DNA from: Spiroplasma kunkelii CR2-3x
GTDB taxonomy: Bacteria; Bacillota_I; Bacilli_A; Mycoplasmatales; Mycoplasmataceae
Direction of reading: 5' to 3'
DNA length: 64,000 nt
Assembly: GCF_001274875.1 (NCBI RefSeq)
Contig: NZ_CP010899.1
Coordinates: 1,399,927 to 1,463,926 of the forward strand
The position numbers and the translations under genes are program-made. Below the pieces are notes generated by a model. That model was not told the DNA's origin, did not search any database, and saw only the letters and a list, made by a program, of their open reading frames with translations. The stretch's first letter is position 1. Each line of letters starts with the position of its first letter. Of this stretch, positions 43,392-53,320 are shown in pieces.

Positions 43392-43841
43392 TTATTCTTT
43401 TGTTTCAGTTGGTGTATTTTCTGGTTTTGCATATTCAAATTCTGAACGTTGTTCATGACGTTTATAATCAGTTTTTTTATTTCCTGGTCTACGATCACGG
43501 TCTGGCTTATCATTCTTAACTTCTGTTTTTGCATAAACAGTTGATTGAATATATCCTTTTTCTTTTTCTGTATTAATTACTAAAATTCGTAATACATCTT
43601 GTTCAATATGACTAATTCGAACAAATTCATCAATGTTTTTTGATGTTGTATTAACAATTAATACTCCATAATATCCTTTTGTTTTCTTTTTAATCGGATA
43701 TACTAAATCTTTAATTCCTCATTTTCCGTGTTCTTCTATTTTTCCCCCATTAGCTTCTAAAATTTGGTGTAATTTACTTTCTAATTCATCCAAATTAGTT
43801 GCTTCGGGATTTAATATATACATAATTTCATATTTACGCAT
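43392..43841 (-). CDS. rpsF: 30S ribosomal protein S6 (bS6)
   Basis: A 149-aa protein. MRKYEIMYILNPEA opens the ferredoxin-like fold, and KDLVYPIKKKTKGYYGV and VLRILVI are family segments. A long charged tail of about 50 residues (DRDRRPGNKKTDYKRHEQR) extends beyond the usual length. GGAGG lies 8 nt before the ATG. The S6-S18 pair probably represses this operon through the leader at 43862. Confidence 0.95.
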
Positions 43842-43861
43842 TTTATTTTCCTCCTTTTGGT

Positions 43862-43884
43862 CTAGGTCCTATTCGGACAAGGAG
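43862..43884 (-). promoter_or_regulatory. Probable S6:S18-binding leader
   Basis: Directly upstream of the rpsF ribosome site a small hairpin can form on the minus strand (GTCC-GAATA-GGAC, extended by TCCT/AGGA alternatives), with the CCGAA element typical of the bacterial S6:S18 autoregulatory RNA. Position before rpsF-ssb-rpsR fits that motif. Confidence 0.5.
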
Positions 43885-43954
43885 CTAATAATTATAATTC
43901 AAGCATTATTAACTCGCAAATAATTATACCTTATATTTTCCTTAATTGTAAGCG

Positions 43955-44641
43955 TTATTTTAATAATTTTAATAATTTTAAATCATCAACATAAGTTAAT
44001 TTAATGTTTTGTTTTTCACCATAAATTGTATGAATTTTTGTTTCTGGTGAAAATAACTCTACTAAATAACTATCATCATAAATTATTTTTCTATTTTTAG
44101 TTTGAAAATATCTGTCATAAACTTGATATAATAATCTTGCTTTAAAAACTTGTGGCGTCTGAATTGTAAAATATTCTTCTCGAGGTAATGTTTTTTCAAT
44201 AAAATTATTTTTAACTTTTTTAAGGGTTTCAGTAATTGGTAAAATTGGGATTAGCACTTCATAATTTTTTTGTTGAAAAACTTGATTTAATTGATTAATA
44301 AAAGTTAAACTAGTAAAACAACGCACACCATCATGAATCATTATAATTTCATTACTAATTTTATGATTAATTAAACATTGATAAATCGTATCAACTCGTT
44401 CTATGCCACCCATAATAAATTGGATATTTTTTGCTTGGTAATTTTTTTTCAATAAAAAAGTTAAAATTTCTTCATTAACACCAACAATAATTTTTGTACA
44501 AAGTGGATCACTTAAAAATAACATTAATGTTTGTTCAATAATAGTTTGTTTATTATCAAGTTGATATAGCAACTTATTGTCCTTTTGATGAAAACGTGAT
44601 GACTTCCCAGCTGCCACAATAATTATTGTATAATTTTTCAT
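43955..44641 (-). CDS. ispD: 2-C-methyl-D-erythritol 4-phosphate cytidylyltransferase
   Basis: A 228-aa enzyme of the MEP isoprenoid pathway. It joins CTP and MEP to give CDP-methylerythritol. The nucleotide-binding IIVAAGKSSRF loop (residues 6-16) with KLLYQL, IMIHDGVRCF (Asp-Arg of the active site) and the late TYVDDLKLL end all match IspD. It overlaps the next gene's stop region by a few bases and is translated after it, so both are in one operon. Confidence 0.88.
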   Translation of the reverse strand: MKNYTIIIVAAGKSSRFHQKDNKLLYQLDNKQTIIEQTLMLFLSDPLCTKIIVGVNEEILTFLLKKNYQAKNIQFIMGGIERVDTIYQCLINHKISNEIIMIHDGVRCFTSLTFINQLNQVFQQKNYEVLIPILPITETLKKVKNNFIEKTLPREEYFTIQTPQVFKARLLYQVYDRYFQTKNRKIIYDDSYLVELFSPETKIHTIYGEKQNIKLTYVDDLKLLKLLK

Positions 44642-45646
44642 TTATAAAATTTCAATTCCATTTTTCTTAACATATTCTAAAAAATCATCACTTCAAACCG
44701 AAGCAATAACTTCACCAATATGTTGTTTTTCTAATAAAAATAAATCTAATTGTGACTTAAAAAGTCCGAACGAAAGTGTCACTGGTAAGTCATTTGTTGC
44801 TACTTTTGCATCATATTCTGTTCTTAATTTACTTGTTTCTTTTGTTACTGCTAATTGACTTTTTAAAACATCACTATTAACAGTAGCAGCACAATAACCA
44901 ATACAAGTAGCTTTTTCTAACACAAAATCATAAACAAAAATTTTCGCATAGAGTTCCCAATTAAAAACATCTTGCGATTCACTAATTTCAATCGTATTAT
45001 TAGTAATACTATTTTTTAAACCATAGAGGATTGTAGCACCATTTTCTCTTGTATAGCGGTTCAAGCGTTCTTGATAACTTAATAATCGCATTGTTTTTTG
45101 TAATTCAATTTGACTTGTTCAATTTAATTTTTTTTTAAATTTCTTATTTAATTGCGGAAATTTTAATAATAAAATGTCTTCTACATCACTAACAATATTA
45201 ATTGCTTTATCAATTGTTTGTTTAATTTTTAATAATGTAATGTCTTTTTCTTCTAATAATAAATCAAATCCAATTTCGCTAAAACTTACTGCTTGGCTAT
45301 TTGATTGCTTAATATCACGACGCAAAACAATTGCCGTTGTTAAAATTCCTTCGTTTTCTAACAATTCATATTGTTTAATTGCATTTCGTCGCCATTTATT
45401 GTGTGACTGTAATATTTCACCAACCAAATTAGTTGGTGAAATATCAAAATCAATTGGCCGTTCTGTCATTCGAAAATCATCATTAAACCCTTTTTCTTCT
45501 GTAGTAATTAAAGGCGCATCAACTTTTAATAAATTAAATTGAATAATAAAAAGACAAACTAATTCACGTTTAATTAAACTAATTGCTTCTACTGTTTCAC
45601 GTAATGTTAAAATTGAACTATAACCAATTTCAATACCAAATGCCAT
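44642..45646 (-). CDS. AsnA-like protein with degenerate active site
   Basis: A 334-aa protein aligned by eye with aspartate-ammonia ligase AsnA. It begins with the helix ending in VDAPLIT, then ISPTN and HNKWRRNAIKQY. Later come WELYAKIFVYDFVLEKA, VNSDVLKSQLAVTKE and a final SFGLFKSQLDLFLLEKQHIGEVIASVW. In true AsnA the last block is GGGIGQSRLxMLLLxxxHIGxV; here the glycine loop and the Arg are lost, and the DxxDxExV acidic cluster is replaced by FSEIGFDLLL. It is probably no longer a ligase. It lies next to lysS, a class II synthetase with a related fold. Confidence 0.68.
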
Positions 45647-45654
45647 ACAATCAC

Positions 45655-47169
<1,515 letters not shown>

Positions 47170-47186
47170 TTTAATTCTCCTTTTTA

Positions 47187-48082
47187 CTATTTAACAACAC
47201 TAATATTACTATTATAATAGGCAATATATTCATTAACAAGCATTTTTAACTCAAATATTGTATTTATTTGCGTTGCCAGAATTTTATAATTAGTAGCTCC
47301 TGTCTTTCCTTTAAAATAAAAGGCTAAATTTTTCCGCATTTCACTCGCTGCAATTCGTTCTTCCTTTAAATTAAATAATAATTCTGCATGGCGGAAAATA
47401 ATATTCCGCCATTCATCTAATAGTGGTTGCTCAATTTTTTCACCAGTATCTAAAAAATGTTGAATCTGTTTAAATACTCATGGATTACCTTGTGCTCCTC
47501 GTGCTAACATAATTGCATCACAACCAGTCTCTTTTAATATTGGTTTTGCATCTTCACAAGTAAAAAATCACCATTACCAATTACTAGAATTGCAACATTT
47601 TCTTTTACTTTCCTAATTCAATTTCAATCAGCTTTTCCAAAATAAAATTGATTTCGTATTTGAGAGGTTACTGGTTTAGTAACATTTTCAACAACTGCCT
47701 TAACAACTTCATAAACGCGTTGAGGATCTTTTAATAAATATGACCCTGCTTGTGACTTAATTGCAATTTTTGGTATAGGAGAACCCATATTAATATCAAT
47801 AATATCACAATCACTATGTTGATCAACATATTTTGCTGCTGCAACAAAAGTTTTCATATCTGTTACAAAAATTTGCATTGAAATTGGATGTTCTAATTTA
47901 TTTACTTTAATCATTTGTAAAGTTCATTCATTTTTTTGTAAAATTGCTTTATAACTAACGATTTCAGCATAAATCAATTCTGCTCCTAATTCATGACAAA
48001 TAATTCGGAATGATTCATTCATAATTCCGGCCATTGGTGCTAAAAAAAATTGCCCTTTGATTTCAATATTTCCAATTCTCAT
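47187..48082 (-). pseudogene. dusB: tRNA-dihydrouridine synthase, broken
   Basis: The start at 48082 (AAGGAAT site) gives the Dus N-terminus with FFLAPMAGIMNESFR, AELIYAEIVS and DINMGSPIPKI. After KPVT the sequence jumps to QFYFGKADWNWI, so about 35 codons (the conserved HGRT region) are missing. After VIGNGD a one-base shift is needed to reach TCEDAKPIL and MLARGAQGNPW. Deletion and frameshift together make a non-functional gene. It ends 17 bp before lysS and may once have been co-transcribed with it. Confidence 0.85.
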
Positions 48083-48206
48083 TTTTATAATTCCTTCTTT
48101 AATTAACAGTCATTAGATAAATCTTAATTAAAAATAACAATAAATTCAATAAAAAAATTATTTTTAAGGCTAACTATTCCTTATTATAGTTCATATATGA
48201 TATTAC

Positions 48207-48233
48207 AAAAAAAGTTTCTCAAAAATTAGAAAC
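48207..48233 (-). terminator. Intrinsic terminator
   Basis: GTTTCT pairs with AGAAAC around an A/T loop and is followed on the minus strand by a run of seven T. It would end transcription of the ABC ATPase gene and the Cys-rich frame. Confidence 0.75.
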
Positions 48234-48239
48234 AAAATA

Positions 48240-48350
48240 TTATTTTCGGTCATGTGGTTTGTTATAATCACATTCAAAACATTTATGGTCACTTTTTGTA
48301 CCTGAACATGAACATTAACAAGCATGGCAAGATAACCTACAATCTGTCAT
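48240..48350 (-). pseudogene. Cys-rich metal-binding-like micro-gene with internal stop
   Basis: A 36-codon frame with eight cysteines (pattern CRLSCHAC, then CSC, then CFECD) and two His, interrupted by one TAA between cysteine pairs. Upstream codons add another Cys but no clear start. Such spacing suggests a zinc cluster. The remaining DNA from 48083 to 48540 holds only a terminator and AT-rich sequence. Confidence 0.4.
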
Positions 48351-48544
48351 CTGAATTTCTTTTTTACAAAAATATTGCTTAATAAATATTACTTGTAAGT
48401 AAATAGTTAAACGATATTTTCTTTTTTAATTGTAACAAATTTCAATAATTCATTAAAGATATTGTAAAATTATTTTATTATTTTAAAAAATATTTCTAAT
48501 AATGTTAATAAAAAAATGTAAAACACATAATATTGTTTTACAAA

Positions 48545-49486
48545 TTAAGATCAATCAATTTCACTTGGTTTCTTTGGATGTATATTTTTCTTAATTTGGT
48601 CAATTATTCCATTACGAACATGAATAACTGTATTAGCAATATCAGCAATATTTGAGTTATGCGTAACAATAATAACCGTTGTTTTATATTTTTTATTAAC
48701 ATCAACTAAAATTTCAAGTACTTTTCGACCCATTTCTTCATCTAAAGCTCCTGTTGGTTCATCACCAAATAAGATATTTGGATTTTTTGCTAATGCTCTA
48801 GCAATTGAAACCCGTTGTTGTTGTCCCCCTGACATTTGGTGAGGATATTTGTTCATTTGTTCTTCCATTCCAATTGTTTCAAAAATATCTTTAATTGTCA
48901 TATCCTTATTTTTGTTTTTACTTAAATTTTCCCCAACTTCAGCATTTTCTTTGGCAGTTAAATTAGTTAATAAATTATATTGTTGGAAAATAAAACCAAC
49001 ATTATCTCGTCTAAATTTTGTTAAATCAACATCTTTTAATAACGATAAGTTATAGCCAATAACAAAAACATCACCACTTGAAACTTTATCTAAACCTGAA
49101 ATAATGTTTAGTAATGTTGTTTTTCCTGATCCAGAAGGACCTAAAATAACAATAAAGTCTCCTTTTTCTAATTTTAAATTAATTCCTTTTAAAACTGGCG
49201 TTTCAACTTCCCCAGTAATATATGATTTTTTCACATCAACTAGTTCAATTACATATTTACTTGTATCTAATTTACTATTTGTTGTTGAAATAATTTCCCC
49301 TTTTAAAATTCGTTTTGAATATAACTTTGTTTGTTTCTTTTGCTCTTTTAACTTTTGTTTAAATTCTTTAACGGCAGTATAATCAACTTTTTTTTTTGGT
49401 TCCTTGTCATTTGGTTTTTTTGCTTTAACTTCTTTTTCATGTGGATTTGTTTGGTCTGTACTATGTACATCTTTAATTTCAGCCAT
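48545..49486 (-). CDS. MacB/LolD-type ABC ATPase
   Basis: A 313-aa ATPase. The first 75 residues are a Lys-rich charged extension. Then come Walker A GPSGSGKTT, Q-loop FIFQQYNLL, signature MSGGQQQRVSIARAL, Walker B ILFGDEPTGALD and the H-loop VTHN. This is the cassette of MacB-like exporters or lipoprotein-release systems. The permease expected beside it is absent: upstream DNA is the mobile-element remnant starting 118 bp away. GGGGAGG precedes the start. The final residues follow a TGA (Trp). Confidence 0.9.
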
Positions 49487-49704
49487 CTTGTGTTGTGCCT
49501 CCCCTTTAAATACTAAAATACATTTTACAATTACTTTTTATCATAATAATATCATAACAAAATTATTATAATTTTATCAACTTATTTAAAATATCTTGCC
49601 CTTGACCGTGTAAAATATTCGGTTGGTATAAAATTTCCAAAAACTATGAAAAAGATAGATATAAAATTCTATCTTTTTTAATTATGTTAAAATTGTCGTT
49701 AACC

Positions 49705-49933
49705 TTGCTTAGTTTAAAAAAATAACAGCAAAATAAACCGAATAAAACTCTCCTACTTGGAATGTCGTAAAACCAAGCAAGCGAGGATAAACAATACAGG
49801 GGTTGCCGTATCGCTACGACATAATGGAAGCAATTCTTTTAGGCAATATAAAAGAGTTATCGTGGTTTGGGGATAAATCTTTAACCTGTAATGGTTAAAG
49901 GGTAAGGGTTAAAGTGTAAGTGTTCCACAATAA
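49705..49933 (+). ncRNA. Second copy of the ICE left-end structured RNA
   Basis: It aligns with 10998-11212 with scattered substitutions and one 13-nt insertion (a duplicated GGTTAAAG-type segment) in the closing part. The ATGTCG/CGACAT, CTTTTA/TAAAAG and TTTAACC/GGTTAAA helices are kept. In the outermost helix one pair is lost (TTATCGTGG against CCACAATAA). Confidence 0.55.
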
Positions 49934-49974
49934 AAAAATTTAGAAATCTTACTATTTATAAGGAGGATTTGAAG

Positions 49975-50161
49975 GTGTCTTTAAAAGAACTCTGTTGAAA
50001 AGAATTAAAAATTAAATTAAAAAATAAGAGAGTATTAATTAATAAATGTCAATGTAGAAGGTGCTTATTTATTAGATGCTGATTTACAAGGTGATAATTT
50101 AAAAGGTATCAGAATCACTAAAAAACAATTAGAACAATTAACTGTTATTGAGGAGGATTAA
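49975..50161 (+). pseudogene. Fused remnants: small basic protein start and pentapeptide end
   Basis: The first 28 codons match the gene at 11256 (same AAGGAGG and GTG). At about 50060 the DNA jumps, in another frame, to pentapeptide repeats (DADLQGDNLKG) and the tail ITKKQLEQLTVIEED, as in 11982-12197. A deletion of roughly 700 bp relative to the intact ICE explains it. Confidence 0.6.
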
Positions 50162-50163
50162 TA

Positions 50164-50256
50164 ATGGCTGGCAGTAGTAAATATGATATTTGTATTGAAT
50201 GTGGCGAAGGTTATTTAAATTGTTGATGTGGTGAAATAGTTGTATGTGTTATATAG
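50164..50256 (+). CDS. 30-aa Cys-rich micro-protein, possibly frameshifted
   Basis: A GAGGATTAATA site precedes an ATG. The sequence contains CIECGEG and CWCG; shifting frame near the end would add four more Cys (CMCYIGCENGGNC). It may be a small metal-binding protein that has lost its tail. Confidence 0.35.
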
Positions 50257-50280
50257 GTTGCGAAAATGGAGGTAATTGTT

Positions 50281-50352
50281 ATGGTATTTAAAACAACAAA
50301 ACAGTTTGCTGATATACAAACAAAAGATAATTTTATTAAAATGGGGGATTAA
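50281..50352 (+). CDS. 23-aa peptide, doubtful
   Basis: A short frame with a GGAGG about 10 nt upstream, in the position of a small gene in the module. It has no counterpart in the intact ICE. Confidence 0.25.
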   Translation: MVFKTTKQFADIQTKDNFIKMGD

Positions 50353-50354
50353 TA

Positions 50355-50564
50355 ATGAATATAACAGAATAAATTAAATATGAAAAGTTAGAAAAAGAAA
50401 ATAAAAAACTTAAAAAAGAACTTGCTGAATTAAAACAACAACAATTATATAAAGAGGATTTTAATAAATTAACTTGTTTTTGAGGTCTTAGTTGCTGTGG
50501 GGAAAAATTTTATATTAAAGACAATTCATTATATGACAAATTACTTAGTAAGGATGTGAAATAA
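50355..50564 (+). pseudogene. Copy of the coiled-coil gene (12197), with stop
   Basis: MNITE is followed by TAA, then a coiled coil with KELAELKQQQLYKEDF and a KDNSLYDKLLSK end that match 12197-12559. About 40 N-terminal codons are missing. Confidence 0.6.
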
Positions 50565-50653
50565 TGAAAAAGTTAAATAAAAAAACTATAAACAAAACAA
50601 ATGAATTAATGCTTAGAAATTATCCAATTTCAAAAGATAAAATTACTGATTAA
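50564..50653 (+). pseudogene. Remnant of a small basic protein
   Basis: 29 codons ending SKDKITD then TAA. Further in frame, WALE resembles the ITDEHWAL end of the protein at 51992, so the stop is probably a mutation. Confidence 0.4.
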
Positions 50654-50691
50654 TACTGAGCATTAGAGAAATAAAATTAGGAGGATAAAAC

Positions 50692-51030
50692 ATGTATTTA
50701 GTTATAAAAGATTCAGATAATATAAAAGATCATTATAAAATAACGGATTTAATTTCAAAAAATACCGATCATGAAAAAAAATAAAACTTTTGATATAAAT
50801 TTGGTTTAGAACAATATTGGGCAGGATACTGCTGATCAAGTGGAATGATAGATAATATTAAAGATATTGATGAATATTTAACAAAAAAGTTTAAAGAATT
50901 ACAAAAAAAATCGTGAAATGAAATTATAGAAAATTATGTTGAAGATAAATTTGGTTATACAGTGGTAAATAATTTATCTGATATTAATTGACAAAAACAG
51001 TCTGACAAAAATATAGAACCAGTTCATTAA
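50692..51030 (+). pseudogene. Copy of the acidic protein gene (12550), with stop
   Basis: Nearly identical to 12550-12888 over its whole length, but codon 33 is TAA instead of GAA. Substitutions are mostly conservative, so the stop looks recent compared with the divergence. Confidence 0.75.
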
Positions 51031-51121
51031 GAATTGTTTTTTGGTTTAATTAATTATTTATTTTTAACTTACTATTAGATATTAATTTTAGTGAAAATAA
51101 AATTAAAAGATGAAAAAAAGT

Positions 51122-51283
51122 GAAGTGATTATCATAAAAAAAGATTTTTAAAAACATAAGGGGAAATTAAATGTAAATATAATTATTGACTGTATTAGAT
51201 ATGAACAAGAGTTCACTATTTTAAATTCAGAATGATTAATTCTTAATAAATTTTATAAATTCCAAAAATATAAAAAAATAAAG
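51122..51283 (+). pseudogene. Decayed zinc-ribbon micro-gene
   Basis: It corresponds to 12979-13134 but with stops and with three of four cysteines changed (CIRC to CIRY, CQKC to FQKY). Confidence 0.5.
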
Positions 51284-51297
51284 TGAGGTAATTAAAT

Positions 51298-51614
51298 ATG
51301 ATAAAAAGAATTTATCTAAATTAAAATTTAATTTCGCAAAAAATAAATAATAAAACACATATTTTAATAAATAAACAAAAAGATTGTGTTGTTTTAGATA
51401 AAAATTGTTTAGGTTTATCAAGTTATCAAAATTATTTTAGTTTAAAAATTGATGAAAATAAAAAATATGTAATCAATAATAGCATTAATAATAAAAGTGG
51501 TAATATTGTGGGAAAAAATTTAATTTTATCTTTTGAAAAATTAAAACAAGAAAATAAAAAACAGTTTAATTCGCAAAACAAAAATGATGCTAATAATGAT
51601 TTATTAAATGAATT
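51298..51614 (+). pseudogene. Truncated copy of the gene at 13150
   Basis: The frame matches 13150-13617 for about 100 codons, with TAA at codon 9 (CAA in the intact copy). It is cut off at about 51614, after NNDLLN, where foreign DNA with a terminator begins. Confidence 0.7.
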
Positions 51615-51640
51615 GCATCCTGTACGATGAAGCGGCAAAA

Positions 51641-51668
51641 AACAACCCTTTAACAAGAGTTGTTTTTT
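51641..51668 (+). terminator. Intrinsic terminator at the junction of two elements
   Basis: AACAACcCT pairs with AGAGTTGTT and is followed by seven T. It is preceded by a GC-richer segment (GCATCCTGTACGATGAAGCG), not part of the ICE. Confidence 0.75.
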
Positions 51669-51725
51669 TATTTGAAAATCAATCTAACAATTTAATAGAT
51701 ATTTTGGTGGTCTAACCCAACAGTA

Positions 51726-51935
51726 AACAGTCTGGAAATAATAGACACTTTAACAAGTGATAGTCGTGATAAGTCCAAGGTTAATATCAAACGACAATAA
51801 ACATAGAGATAGTGACTTTATAAATAAATTTGCGTATAGCATTAGGCTCTTCAAGGTGCAAGTAGATTTATTTTAAAAACTGAACGCTTTAACCTGAAAT
51901 GGTGCGGATGAAGAGAGATAATTCTCTGGCACCAC
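51726..51935 (+). ncRNA. Structured RNA heading the second small-gene module
   Basis: No frame. Helices: GTCT/AGAC (51730-51746), CACTT/AAGTG (51746-51759), GTCGTGAT with ATC..ACGAC (51763-51770 with 51785-51795), and GGTGC/GCACC enclosing AGAG/CTCT (51901-51933). An ACAACT/AGTTGT hairpin follows. As at 10998, it is followed by Cys-containing, acidic and pentapeptide small genes. Its sequence is unlike the other two RNAs. Confidence 0.5.
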
Positions 51936-51991
51936 AAAGAAAAAACAACTACAAAGTTGTAGTCATTTTTAGTTAATTAATGGGGGTAATT

Positions 51992-52123
51992 ATGAAAAAG
52001 AAAATATGTTTTAAAAAAAGTTATTGAGGATATTGCTTTACATGTAATAAAGAAAATAAATATATTATTACACACGATGAAATTACTGATGAACATTGAG
52101 CATTAAATACTAAAAAAAATTAG
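51992..52123 (+). CDS. 43-aa CxxC micro-protein
   Basis: ATGGGGGTAAT precedes the ATG. The protein has CFTC in a GYCFTCNKENK context and ends HDEITDEHWALNTKKN. A decayed relative lies at 50564. It may bind zinc; no family is known. Confidence 0.5.
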
Positions 52124-52136
52124 GGGGAATTAAATT

Positions 52137-52301
52137 ATGGAAAAAAGATACTTATTAATATCAAAAAGTTTATATACTGAAATAGATACTGAATTATTTT
52201 ATACCTTTGAAGAAGCAAAGGTTACTGCTAAAAATAAATGTTTTAGAGAAAAAACTATTATTGATTTAGAAGATGAAACTATTGAATGGCAAGGAGAATA
52301 A
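52137..52301 (+). CDS. Small acidic protein
   Basis: A 54-aa protein with an AGGGGGAA ribosome site: a short beta strand pair, then a helix (FEEAKVTAKNKCF) and an acidic end. Spacing to both neighbours is tight, so it is part of an operon. Unknown function. Confidence 0.6.
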   Translation: MEKRYLLISKSLYTEIDTELFYTFEEAKVTAKNKCFREKTIIDLEDETIEWQGE

Positions 52302-52306
52302 ATAAT

Positions 52307-52603
52307 ATGAAAGAAATTAGAAATTTACAATTATCAGAATTTCAAAAAGAAATTATTAATAAATTAGATGATGAATACTGTTATGAAACTAGTGTCGGTT
52401 ATGAAGATAGTATTACAATTTTTAATAAAGAACAGGGATTATTAATAAGAATAAATAAAACAGATGACACTGCATCAATAAATGAAAGTTTAGAATTTTG
52501 TAAAAGCAGAATTGAAAAAAGTTTAAATAACCATAATCAACTTGTTAAAGATGAAGAAAAAAGAATTAAATTATTAGAACTTATATTAAAGGAGAATAAA
52601 TAA
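52307..52603 (+). CDS. Small acidic helical protein
   Basis: A 98-aa protein. The start at 52307 has AAGGAG nearby, better than the in-frame ATG at 52286 that overlaps the previous gene. It has an N-terminal alpha/beta part, then about 45 residues of charged helix. No family recognised. Confidence 0.62.
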   Translation: MKEIRNLQLSEFQKEIINKLDDEYCYETSVGYEDSITIFNKEQGLLIRINKTDDTASINESLEFCKSRIEKSLNNHNQLVKDEEKRIKLLELILKENK

Positions 52604-52604
52604 T

Positions 52605-52865
52605 ATGAGTATTGATGAATTTTATGAAAAATATCAAACCAAAGAAAATGAAAATGATTTTAAATTTGATTTTACCGCAGATCATTATTATGTTAAGAAT
52701 GATTGGTCGTTAAATTTTAAGGAATTACATCTTGATAAATATAATATTGATGAATTTAAACAGTTAATTGAAGATTATGATAATAATCGTAAAAATTGAG
52801 AAAAAAACGAAATTTGTCAAGATTGTGAAAGAAGAAAAAGAAATAAAGAATTTTGTAAAGAATAG
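52605..52865 (+). CDS. Small acidic protein with Cys-rich tail
   Basis: An 86-aa protein that begins two bases after the previous stop (AAAGGAG within it). It is very acidic up to residue 60 and ends with a basic CQDCERRKRNKEFC segment that could bind zinc. One TGA is Trp. The charge pattern suggests an interaction protein, perhaps a DNA mimic, unproven. Confidence 0.58.
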
Positions 52866-52875
52866 AATAAATAAT

Positions 52876-53013
52876 ATGTATAAAGATGAAAATGGAAATA
52901 TTTATACTGAAGAAGATTTATTTAATGAAGTATTAGAAGAATGTTATTCAGAAGAGAGTGCTTATGACTATATTGAGACATTAATTGACGAAAAGAATTT
53001 GGAGGAATTATAA
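52876..53013 (+). CDS. 45-aa strongly acidic micro-protein
   Basis: About one third of the residues are Asp or Glu (for example EEDLFNEVLEECYSEESAY). Phage anti-restriction DNA mimics are small and acidic, but so are many other proteins. It directly precedes the pentapeptide gene, sharing its operon. Confidence 0.5.
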   Translation: MYKDENGNIYTEEDLFNEVLEECYSEESAYDYIETLIDEKNLEEL

Positions 53014-53014
53014 T

Positions 53015-53320
53015 ATGAAAACATTAAAAGATATGATTGCGGACTTAACTAGTATTGAAGTTGAACAAGAAAAATTAAATCAATATTTATAAAGTGAAAA
53101 ATTAGATTTAAAAGATGCTAGATTACGTCGTGCTAATTTAAAAGGTGCTAATTTAACTGGTGCTTATTTAGAATATGCTGATTTAGAAAAAGCTGATTTA
53201 AAAGGTGCTGATTTAGAAGATGCTAATTTACGTCGTGCTAATTTACGCGATGCTGATTTAAAAGAAGATAATTTACGCTGTGCTTATGGTCACATTGACC
53301 AGTTCCCGTTAATAAATTAA
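53015..53320 (+). pseudogene. Pentapeptide-repeat protein, interrupted and truncated
   Basis: It starts like the gene at 11982 (ADLTSIEVEQEKLNQYL), then has a TAA at codon 27. About 12 clear A(D/N)LxX repeats follow ([20 protein letters not shown]). At about 53283 the frame runs into phage DNA, so the natural end is missing. An ATG-less restart is unlikely; it is probably dead. The repeat number predicts a beta-helix of about three coils. Confidence 0.65.

Larger units (their letters stand above)
49604..51614 (+). mobile_element. Decayed second copy of the ICE left end
   Basis: It begins with the same terminal repeat (49605-49625, two to three changes) and hairpin as the ICE and repeats its structured RNA and small-gene cluster up to the middle of the gene equivalent to 13150. 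There it joins unrelated DNA at about 51614. No right end is seen. Its frames carry many stops, mostly TAA from CAA or GAA codons, so it is older than the intact copy. Confidence 0.85.

Noticed and set aside
48849..49382. Plus-strand frames over the ABC ATPase gene
   Set aside because: The minus-strand gene has all ATPase motifs, so the opposite frames are incidental.
51726..51935. Group I or group II intron
   Set aside because: The region is too short and I could not place the conserved core pairings or an intron protein; only independent hairpins are visible.
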